Positions 1-4,696 of a DNA stretch of 8,139 nucleotides are shown here, in pieces. How positions within the stretch are numbered: position 1 is the stretch's first letter; each line of letters begins with the position of its first letter. This DNA is from an uncultured Pseudomonadota bacterium. Lineage in GTDB: Bacteria; Pseudomonadota; Gammaproteobacteria; Burkholderiales; SG8-39. The stretch covers positions 1 to 8,139 of the forward strand of contig CAIVVS010000005.1 in NCBI GenBank assembly GCA_903909415.1, read 5' to 3'. The position numbers and the translations under genes are program-made. A model generated the notes under the pieces. That model was not told the DNA's origin and did no database searches. It worked only from the letters and a program-made list of their open reading frames with translations.

Positions 1-109
1 CGGGCGCCGACATGTTGCCGATGTAGGCGATGTTGTTCCGGATCGTCACCTGGCCGCCGCCGGCGCAATCGATGTAGCCGACCTCGCGTATTCCCCTGCC
101 TGCTCCCAT
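1..109 (-). CDS. N-terminal fragment of a divergent protein, possibly LVIVD/propeller type
   Basis: An open frame reads leftwards from ATG (109-107) to the window edge, about 36 codons with no stop. The fragment begins MGAGRGIREVGYIDCAGGG and continues with a beta-strand-like stretch containing QVTIRNN and AYIGNM. That pattern resembles the N-terminus of proteins with LVIVD-type repeats (short beta-propeller blades, often secreted), but I recognise it only by feel and the match is tentative. A purine-rich stretch, AGGAAG followed by GGGAAG, lies 4-10 nt before the ATG, which supports this start. A TAAAAT -10-like box lies on the same strand at 162-157. The gene is transcribed away from the binding-protein gene at 279 and shares its 169-bp upstream region. 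No signal peptide is visible in the fragment. The function is unknown. Confidence 0.5.
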   Translation of the reverse strand, partial: MGAGRGIREVGYIDCAGGGQVTIRNNIAYIGNMSAP

Positions 110-156
110 GGTCTTCCCGCTTCCTGTTCGGTTTTGCCTCGCATCGGGCAGTTGGA

Positions 157-162
157 ATTTTA
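157..162 (-). promoter_or_regulatory. -10-like box TAAAAT for the divergent gene
   Basis: Read on the minus strand, 162-157 is TAAAAT, matching the sigma-70 -10 consensus at 5 of 6 bases. The predicted start is near 150, about 41 nt before the minus-strand ATG at 109. No good -35 hexamer is found at 16-18 bp; that position abuts the first 14-bp repeat, mirroring the plus-strand promoter. Confidence 0.35.
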
Positions 163-182
163 CGCCACGCCGCGCCCAGATT

Positions 183-223
183 TGTGTGCACTGCGGTGTG
201 TGCACTGCGGTGTGTGCACTGCG
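183..223. repeat. Three tandem 14-bp repeats in the divergent promoter region
   Basis: The unit TGTGTGCACTGCGG occurs exactly at 183-196 and 197-210. A third copy at 211-223 is complete except for its last base. Each unit contains the palindrome GTGCAC. The array lies between a minus-strand -10-like box (162-157) and a plus-strand -10-like box (235-240). It therefore occupies the place where both promoters would have a -35 box, and neither has a good one. A binding site for a shared activator or repressor is the natural reading, though simple replication slippage could also produce the pattern. Confidence 0.85.
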
Positions 224-234
224 CAAGCAGCCCT

Positions 235-240
235 TACAAT
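235..240 (+). promoter_or_regulatory. -10-like box TACAAT for the first binding-protein gene
   Basis: TACAAT matches the sigma-70 -10 consensus at 5 of 6 bases. Transcription would start near 247, giving a leader of about 32 nt before the ATG at 279. At 16-18 bp spacing the upstream hexamers fall inside the third 14-bp repeat and match the -35 consensus poorly, so activator dependence is plausible. Confidence 0.4.
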
Positions 241-278
241 CGACGGGCCGCTCATCGTCCGCACCCACGAGGCCCTCC

Positions 279-1259
279 ATGCACCGATTCCTGGCCCGCG
301 CCGCAGCCGCCCTGTTTTCCGCAGTCCTGGCATCGGGGGCGCAATCCCAAGCCCTGCCCAAGCTGGTGTTTGCCACCAACTGGTTCGCCCAGGCCGAGCA
401 TGGCGGCTTCTACCAGGCGGTGGCCGAGGGGACCTACCGGAAGCACGGTGTGGACGCGTCCATCACCATGGGTGGCCCGCAGGTCAATGGCATGCAGTTG
501 CTGCTGGGCGGCAAGATCGACGCGTTCATGGGCTACGACCTGCAGGTCCTGGCTGGCCTGGAACAGGGACTTCCACTGGTCACGGTGGCGGCGGTGTTCC
601 AGAAGGACCCGGTGACGCTGATCGCCCATCCCGACGTGAAGGCGATCACCGAACTCAAGGGCCGGCCGGTGTTCATCAGCGCCGCGAGCAACACCACCTT
701 CTGGCCGTGGCTGGTGGCGCGCTACGGCTTCACCGACGACCAGAAGCGGCCGTACTCGTTCTCGGTGCAGCCCTTCCTGGCCGACAGGCGCTCGGCGACG
801 CAGGGCTACGTGACCTCCGAGCCTTACTCGGTCGAGAAGGGCGGCGTGAAGCCCACCCTGTTCCTGCTGTCCGACCTGGGCTACCCCCCTTACGCCCAGA
901 CGATCATCGTGACGCGCGACACCCTCGCCAAGCGGCGCGACCTGGTGCAACGCTTCGTGCGCGCGACTGCGGAAGGCTGGAAGAGCTACCTCGCCGACCC
1001 CGCTCCCGGCAATGCGCTGATCCGCAAGGCCAATCCGCAGATGGAGGATGGCCTGCTTGAGCACGGCATGCGCAGGATGAAGGAGTACGCGCTGGTGACC
1101 GGCGGGGACGCCGCCCGGCAGGGGATCCTGTCCATGAACGATGCGCGCTGGAAGGCGACCCGGGACTTCATGGTGTCGTCCGGCATGCTCAAGCCGGCCA
1201 CCGATGCCGGCCAGGCCTACACGCTGGACATCGTCCGGGACCTGCGCGTCCTTCCCTGA
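279..1259 (+). CDS. NMT1/THI5-family ABC transporter periplasmic substrate-binding protein
   Basis: This 326-residue protein should capture a small solute in the periplasm for an ABC importer. Start choice: an in-frame ATG at 108 would add 57 residues with no signal-peptide character that run through the tandem repeats. The ATG at 279 has GAGG at 269-272 (6-nt spacing) and opens directly into a signal peptide: MHRFLAR, then an Ala/Leu-rich core, with likely cleavage after SQA at residue 25. The mature N-terminus carries ATNWFAQAEHGGFYQAV (32-48), a hallmark of the NMT1/THI5 group, which includes the pyrimidine-precursor binder ThiY and thiamine-pyrimidine synthases. LLLGGKIDAFMGYD (74-87) and GYVTSEPY (177-184) are typical hinge and ligand-pocket segments of the fold. 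No matching NMT1-type permease or ATPase lies beside it. It is separated from the oxygenase genes by a 278-nt regulatory region. A sulfonate- or nitrate-type ligand cannot be excluded; family assignment is firm, ligand unknown. Confidence 0.9.
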   Translation: MHRFLARAAAALFSAVLASGAQSQALPKLVFATNWFAQAEHGGFYQAVAEGTYRKHGVDASITMGGPQVNGMQLLLGGKIDAFMGYDLQVLAGLEQGLPLVTVAAVFQKDPVTLIAHPDVKAITELKGRPVFISAASNTTFWPWLVARYGFTDDQKRPYSFSVQPFLADRRSATQGYVTSEPYSVEKGGVKPTLFLLSDLGYPPYAQTIIVTRDTLAKRRDLVQRFVRATAEGWKSYLADPAPGNALIRKANPQMEDGLLEHGMRRMKEYALVTGGDAARQGILSMNDARWKATRDFMVSSGMLKPATDAGQAYTLDIVRDLRVLP

Positions 1260-1260
1260 G

Positions 1261-1275
1261 GCACGGTTGCGGTGC
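1261..1275 (+). promoter_or_regulatory. NtrC-like upstream site 1 (GCACG-N5-GGTGC)
   Basis: The sequence is GCACG-GTTGC-GGTGC, matching the classical NtrC half-site arrangement GCACC-N5-GGTGC at 9 of 10 defined bases. Its centre (1268) lies about 141 bp upstream of the start predicted for the sigma-54 promoter at 1383-1398. That is the usual range for an enhancer used by a looping sigma-54 activator. It begins two bases after the stop codon of the binding-protein gene. Confidence 0.5.
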
Positions 1276-1301
1276 GCATGCGGCGCATTCGACGTATCCG
1301 C

Positions 1302-1316
1302 GCACCGCGGCGGGGC
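1302..1316 (+). promoter_or_regulatory. NtrC-like upstream site 2 (GCACC-N5-GGGGC)
   Basis: The sequence is GCACC-GCGGC-GGGGC, matching GCACC-N5-GGTGC at 9 of 10 defined bases. Its centre (1309) is 41 bp from that of site 1, close to four helical turns, so the two would lie on the same DNA face, and it is about 100 bp upstream of the predicted start. The region is GC-rich, so single matches could arise by chance; the paired spacing is what makes it credible. Confidence 0.45.
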
Positions 1317-1382
1317 GGATTGCGATTGCGCGGTGGCGCTTGCATGAGCTGATTGCGCCGTAGCCCCGTCGGCACCTATGAT

Positions 1383-1398
1383 TGGCACGCGGGTTGCA
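1383..1398 (+). promoter_or_regulatory. Consensus sigma-54 (RpoN) promoter for the oxygenase operon
   Basis: TGGCACG at 1383-1389, four bases, then TTGCA at 1394-1398 matches the TGGCACG-N4-TTGCW consensus completely, with the preferred pyrimidine before it. The invariant GG (1384-1385) and GC (1396-1397) are separated by the required 10 bp. Placing C1397 at -12 predicts a start near 1409 and a leader of about 129 nt before the ATG at 1538. A sigma-54 promoter needs an ATP-hydrolysing enhancer-binding activator; two NtrC-like sites lie upstream. Confidence 0.85.
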
Positions 1399-1413
1399 TG
1401 CTTCCATGCAACC
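1392..1413. promoter_or_regulatory. Perfect 9-bp inverted repeat over the sigma-54 -12 element
   Basis: The arms GGTTGCATG (1392-1400) and CATGCAACC (1405-1413) are exact reverse complements around a 4-nt centre (CTTC). The left arm contains the TTGCA of the -12 element and the right arm reaches about +5. The symmetry and position suggest an operator for a dimeric repressor that would block the holoenzyme. Most of it lies upstream of the predicted start, so it is unlikely to act as an RNA hairpin. The half-site TTGCATG recurs at 1340-1346 and at the start codon, 1534-1540. Confidence 0.55.
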
Positions 1414-1537
1414 GTCGCCGTGGGTAGAAGCGGTCAGCCGGGTGTGTGGCGGAGCAACGCCGTGGTCACGCCGGTCGGAGATTGCTCACGGGCGAGTCGT
1501 TCTGTCGCCCAGTGCATTCCTGTCTACGGAGAGTTGC
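1409..1537 (+). other. Long, possibly structured leader of the oxygenase operon
   Basis: If transcription starts near 1409, the leader is about 129 nt. Two helices can be drawn by hand. GAGCAA (1452-1457) pairs with TTGCTC (1482-1487) around an inner CGTG/CACG stem. GGGCGA (1490-1495) pairs with TCGCCC (1505-1510) with a 9-nt loop. The ribosome binding site GGAGAG (1528-1533) lies downstream of both and looks free. I recognise no known riboswitch consensus here, and GC-rich DNA forms such short pairings easily. Confidence 0.3.
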
Positions 1538-2551
1538 ATGCTGATTACCCAACAGAAAGTGTTGCGCCGTTTCTGGTACGCGATCATGCCGGTCGCCCAC
1601 CTGAAGGACGGCCCCAAGCCCTTCACCCTGCTCGGTGAAAGGATCGTGCTCTGGCTGGATGCCGACGGCAAGCCGGCCGCCGTGCGCGACCGCTGCTGCC
1701 ACCGCACCGCCGCGCTGTCGCGCGGCTTCGTCGAGGACGGCAACATCGTGTGCGGCTACCACGGCTGGACCTACGACCGTGGCGGCAAGTGCGTGCGCAT
1801 CCCTCAGCACGAGGACAACGCCATTCCCGCCGGTGCGAAGGTCGAGTCGTTCCGCTGCGAGGAGCATTACGGCTACGCCTGGGTCGCGCTCGAGGAGCCG
1901 CTGCTGCCGGTGCCGGAAGTGCCCGAGGGCCGCGACCCGGCGTTCCGCACCATCTTCCAGTTCTACGAGAAGTGGAACTGCGGCGCGCTGCGCCTGATGG
2001 AGAACAGCTTCGACAATTCGCATTTCTCCTACGTGCACAAGAACACCTTCGGCCAGTTCGACCAGCCCAAGCCGTCGAAGTACGAACTGTGGCCCACCGA
2101 ATGGGGATTCGATTCCGAGTCCATCGTGCCGGTGAACAACCCGCCGAACGCGTTCCGCATCACCGGCGACACCAACCCGACCACCACGCGCCACCTGCGC
2201 AACAAGTGGTTCATGCCGTTTTCCCGCGTGTTCCACGCGACCTACCCGACCGGAGTCCAGCACATCATCTTCAACTGCGCCACGCCCATCGATGACGGCA
2301 GCATCCAGCTGACCCAGCTGCTGTTCCGCAACGACGGCGAGGCCGACTGCAGCACGCAGGAGCTGATCGACTGGGACCGCGCCATCGTGATCGAAGACCG
2401 CGACATCCTGGAGGCGACCGACTGCGACGCCGCGATCGACACCCGCCGTCGGGTCGAGTTCCACATGGATTCCGACAAGCCCGGCCTGCTGATGCGCAAG
2501 ATGCTCATGGAACTGCTCGCGACGCACGGCGAATCCGAAATTCACCGCTGA
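1538..2551 (+). CDS. Rieske non-heme iron oxygenase, alpha subunit (paralogue 1)
   Basis: This 337-residue cytoplasmic oxygenase should use O2 and electrons from a separate reductase to hydroxylate or demethylate a small molecule. The Rieske [2Fe-2S] ligands are C53-x-H55 and C72-x2-H75 (DRCCHR and VCGYHGW). The mononuclear iron site is N156-x2-D159-x2-H162-x4-H167, where D159 should be the electron-bridging acid; a likely third ligand is D287 in VIEDRDILE. The length and layout fit the VanA/NdmA group (O- and N-demethylases) rather than the longer ring dioxygenases with beta subunits. The ATG at 1538 has GGAGAG at 1528-1533, and the next protein begins at exactly the same homologous residue (MLITQQKVLRRFWY versus MLVTKQKVLRRFWY), so the longer frame opening at 1382 is rejected. 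First gene of the sigma-54-controlled unit; it overlaps no neighbour and stops 10 nt before the second paralogue. Substrate unknown. Confidence 0.95.
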   Translation: MLITQQKVLRRFWYAIMPVAHLKDGPKPFTLLGERIVLWLDADGKPAAVRDRCCHRTAALSRGFVEDGNIVCGYHGWTYDRGGKCVRIPQHEDNAIPAGAKVESFRCEEHYGYAWVALEEPLLPVPEVPEGRDPAFRTIFQFYEKWNCGALRLMENSFDNSHFSYVHKNTFGQFDQPKPSKYELWPTEWGFDSESIVPVNNPPNAFRITGDTNPTTTRHLRNKWFMPFSRVFHATYPTGVQHIIFNCATPIDDGSIQLTQLLFRNDGEADCSTQELIDWDRAIVIEDRDILEATDCDAAIDTRRRVEFHMDSDKPGLLMRKMLMELLATHGESEIHR

Positions 2552-2561
2552 GGCCCCGCAC

Positions 2562-3572
2562 ATGCTGGTCACGAAGCAGAAAGTGCTGCGCCGGTTCTGG
2601 TACCCGGTGATGCCGCTTGCCACGCTCGCCAGGGGCCCCAAGGCCTTCCGCCTGCTCGGCGAGGACCTGGTGCTGTACGCCGGTGAGGGCGGCGCCCCGG
2701 CCGCGCTGGCCGACCGCTGCTGCCACCGCACCGCGGCCCTGTCCAAGGGATTCGTCGAGGGCGGCAACATCGTCTGCGGCTACCATGGCTGGACCTACGA
2801 CAGCACCGGACAGTGCGTGCGCATCCCGCAATACACCACCGAAAACATCCCGGGCAGCGCGAAAGTGCCGGCCTATCGTTGCGAGGCGCGCTACGGCTAC
2901 GTGTGGGTGGCGCTCGACGACCCCTTGCTGCCGATACCGGAGTTCGCCGAGGAAGCGGACCCGACTTTCCGCAAGATCGAGCAGTTCTACGAGGTGTGGA
3001 ACTGCGCCGGCCTGCGCCTGATGGAGAACTCCTTCGACATGGCGCACCTGGCGTTCACGCACCGTGGTACCTTCGGCCCGAAAAACCCGGTGCCCGAGAA
3101 GATGACCATCACCGAGGATGACTGGAGCCTGGAAACTTACGTCGAGACGCCGGTGACCAACCCCACGATCGCGCGCACCGTGGTCCGCAGCGACTCGGCC
3201 GAGACGGTGCGCAAGATGCGCGGCACCTGGTTCATGCCGTTCTCGCGGCGCCTGGGCATCACCTACCCCAACGGCGTGAAGCACTACATCATCACCAATG
3301 CCACGCCGATCGACGACGGATCGTCCATGGTCGTGCAATGGTGCTACCGCAACGACCGGGAAGAGGACGTGCCGGCCAGGGACATCCTCGCGTTCGACCG
3401 GGCGGTGGTGGAGGAAGACAGGCACATCCTCGAAACCACGGACTTCGATGCCTGCATCGACACCGCGCGCCGCGTGGAATTCCACATGGACTCGGACAAG
3501 CCCGGCCTGATCATGAGGAAGAAGCTGCTGGAACTGCTGCGCCGCCACGGGGAATCCGAAGTGCACAATTGA
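2562..3572 (+). CDS. Rieske non-heme iron oxygenase, alpha subunit (paralogue 2)
   Basis: This 336-residue protein is a tandem paralogue of the preceding gene. Counting by hand, about 65% of residues 1-170 are identical, without gaps. Ligands fall at the same positions: C53/H55 and C72/H75 for the cluster, N156-x2-D159-x2-H162-x4-H167 for the iron, with D286 in VEEDRHILE as likely third ligand. Residues about 171-225, which in this fold line the substrate pocket, are strongly diverged from paralogue 1, whereas the C-terminus (RVEFHMDSDKPGL, HGESE) is again conserved. That pattern suggests different substrates or successive steps, as with the NdmA/NdmB pair of caffeine demethylation. Both proteins keep all catalytic residues, so neither looks degenerate. 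Translation probably starts at 2562 with GAGG at 2550-2553 overlapping the upstream stop, implying translational coupling. No reductase is encoded in the window. Confidence 0.95.
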   Translation: MLVTKQKVLRRFWYPVMPLATLARGPKAFRLLGEDLVLYAGEGGAPAALADRCCHRTAALSKGFVEGGNIVCGYHGWTYDSTGQCVRIPQYTTENIPGSAKVPAYRCEARYGYVWVALDDPLLPIPEFAEEADPTFRKIEQFYEVWNCAGLRLMENSFDMAHLAFTHRGTFGPKNPVPEKMTITEDDWSLETYVETPVTNPTIARTVVRSDSAETVRKMRGTWFMPFSRRLGITYPNGVKHYIITNATPIDDGSSMVVQWCYRNDREEDVPARDILAFDRAVVEEDRHILETTDFDACIDTARRVEFHMDSDKPGLIMRKKLLELLRRHGESEVHN

Positions 3573-3592
3573 CTCGCCATGAAGGGACAGCC

Positions 3593-4624
3593 ATGCTCAT
3601 CTACACGCCGCCCAAGCCTGCCGACCGCATTCCGGTCATCGACCTGTCCGGGAGCTTCTCCCCGGATCCCGCCGTGCGCCGCGCGGTGGCGTGGGAGATG
3701 CACAAGGCCTGCCGCGAGACAGGCTTCTTCTACGTCGCCGGCCACCGGGTGCCGCGCGATCTGGTCGCCGCACAGTTCGACTGGGCGAAGCGTTTCTTCG
3801 ACCTGCCTCTGGCCGAGAAGCAGGCGATCGACATGAAGAAGTCGCCTTCCACCGCCGGCTACGAGCCCATCGGCGGGCAGTGGCTGGACAGCCAGGACGC
3901 CAACGCCGAGGCCGCCCCCCCGGACCTCAAGGAGAGCTTCTACTGCGCGATGGAGCTGCCGGCCGACCACCCTTATTCCCTGCGCCGGATCCGCGGCTTC
4001 GGCCACAACCAGTGGCCGGCATCCTTGCCGGGCATGCGCGAGCAGTTCCTCGCGTACCAGGCGGCGATGTGCGAACTCGGCGACCGGGTGCTGGCCATGC
4101 TCGCGCTGTCGCTCGAGATGCCGGAGGACTGGTTCGCGCCCATGTACGACATGCCGATCACCACGTTGCGCATCATCAAGTACCCGCCGCATCCCGCCGG
4201 GGCGGCATTCAACCAGATCGGCGCCGGCGCCCACACCGACTGGGGCGGCGTCACCCTGCTCGCGCAGGATGATTCGGGCGGGCTGGAGGTGCAGAACCTC
4301 GCCGGGCAATGGTTGGAGGCAACGCCCGTCCCGGACACCTTCGTGGTCAACCTCGGCGACCTCATGGCGCGCTGGACCAACGGCATCTACAACTCCAACA
4401 TGCACCGGGTGAAGAACAACATCGGGGGCGGGGACCGCTACTCCGTGCCGTTCTTCTACAGCCCGCGGCCGGACGCGCGCATCGACTGCATCCCCAGCTG
4501 CACCGACGCGGAGCATCCCCGCAAGTTCGAGTCCTGCACCGCGACCGAGCACCTGTCGGAGATGTTCCGCCGTTCCTACGGCTACGCCCCGGGCGGCTCG
4601 GCGAAGGTGGCCGCGACCGCCTGA
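3593..4624 (+). CDS. 2-oxoglutarate/Fe(II)-type oxygenase, isopenicillin N synthase superfamily
   Basis: This 343-residue soluble enzyme belongs to the DIOX_N plus 2OG-FeII_Oxy superfamily, which oxidises small molecules using Fe(II), O2 and usually 2-oxoglutarate. The N-terminal domain starts with IPVIDLSG (13-20) and RETGFFYVAGH (41-51). The jelly-roll core carries the full facial triad, H214-x-D216 (AGAHTDWGG) and H271 (NMHRV), plus the 2-oxoglutarate-anchoring R282-x-S284 (RYSVPFF). Because R-x-S is present, 2-oxoglutarate is probably used, but isopenicillin N synthase retains this pair without using it, so that is not proven. The ATG at 3593 has AAGGGA at 3582-3587 and lies 20 nt after paralogue 2; the frame open from 3338 overlaps that gene and is not used. 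Known members of this superfamily include thymine 7-hydroxylase, gibberellin oxidases and ethylene-forming enzyme. It is likely a further oxidation step on the same substrate. Confidence 0.93.
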   Translation: MLIYTPPKPADRIPVIDLSGSFSPDPAVRRAVAWEMHKACRETGFFYVAGHRVPRDLVAAQFDWAKRFFDLPLAEKQAIDMKKSPSTAGYEPIGGQWLDSQDANAEAAPPDLKESFYCAMELPADHPYSLRRIRGFGHNQWPASLPGMREQFLAYQAAMCELGDRVLAMLALSLEMPEDWFAPMYDMPITTLRIIKYPPHPAGAAFNQIGAGAHTDWGGVTLLAQDDSGGLEVQNLAGQWLEATPVPDTFVVNLGDLMARWTNGIYNSNMHRVKNNIGGGDRYSVPFFYSPRPDARIDCIPSCTDAEHPRKFESCTATEHLSEMFRRSYGYAPGGSAKVAATA

Positions 4625-4648
4625 GTCCCGCCCGCCGGTCCGCCGGCG

Positions 4649-4664
4649 TGGCACGTGGATTGCT
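4649..4664 (+). promoter_or_regulatory. Consensus sigma-54 (RpoN) promoter for the second binding-protein gene
   Basis: TGGCACG at 4649-4655, four bases, then TTGCT at 4660-4664 matches the TGGCACG-N4-TTGCW consensus completely, with GG (4650-4651) and GC (4662-4663) 10 bp apart. With C4663 as -12 the predicted start is near 4675, leaving a 22-nt leader that keeps the GGAGG ribosome binding site. It is the second perfect match in the window, again in a short intergenic gap before a gene of the cluster. No NtrC-like dyad as good as those at 1261-1316 was found upstream, only GCACC half-sites at 4536-4540 and 4549-4553. Confidence 0.82.
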
Positions 4665-4667
4665 GGT

Positions 4668-4690
4668 CCTCCGGCATCCCAAGCCGGAGG
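4668..4690 (+). promoter_or_regulatory. Hairpin sequestering the Shine-Dalgarno of the second binding-protein gene
   Basis: CCTCCGGC (4668-4675) and GCCGGAGG (4683-4690) are perfect 8-bp complements around the loop ATCCCAA. The 3' arm contains the GGAGG ribosome binding site (4686-4690) of the gene starting at 4697, and the 5' arm contains its exact complement CCTCC. Read-through mRNA from the oxygenase genes would mask the site. A transcript from the sigma-54 promoter, predicted to start near 4675, would lack the 5' arm. No T-run follows, so a terminator is unlikely. Confidence 0.7.
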
Positions 4691-4696
4691 TATTCC

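Noticed and set aside
183..223. CRISPR array or plasmid iterons
   Set aside because: Units are directly adjacent with no spacers, only three copies, and no cas or replication gene is nearby.
1298..1339. Terminator after the first binding-protein gene, using CCGCG/CGCGG or GCGCACCGCG/CGCGGTGGCGC pairings
   Set aside because: Short or imperfect stems with long loops and no T-run; overlaps the enhancer-like site.
1324..1358. GATTGCGC direct repeat at 1324-1331 and 1351-1358
   Set aside because: Short and GC-rich; no clear regulatory arrangement beyond the better-supported NtrC-like dyads.
1353..1382. Sigma-70-like promoter TTGCGC-18 bp-TATGAT
   Set aside because: Plausible alone, but it directly abuts a perfect sigma-54 promoter; kept only as a possible secondary basal promoter.
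252..1388. Long minus-strand open frame opposite the first binding protein
   Set aside because: It is the antisense shadow of a clear gene in GC-rich DNA; its translation is low-complexity, rich in H, R, G and V, and matches no family.
1382..1537. 52-residue N-terminal extension of the first Rieske protein
   Set aside because: It crosses the sigma-54 promoter, lacks homology to the paralogue, and ATG 1538 has a good ribosome binding site.
1409..1537. Known riboswitch such as TPP or the NMT1-associated xanthine motif
   Set aside because: I could not find a consensus core of TPP or another class, and I cannot reliably recall the xanthine motif well enough to claim it.
1466..2770. Minus-strand open frame of 434 codons opposite the first Rieske gene, with similar ones at 2505-3566, 3344-4654, 4757-5821, 5943-7157 and 7120-8109
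   Set aside because: Each is an antisense shadow with biased composition and no recognisable domain; the + strand genes carry intact catalytic motifs.
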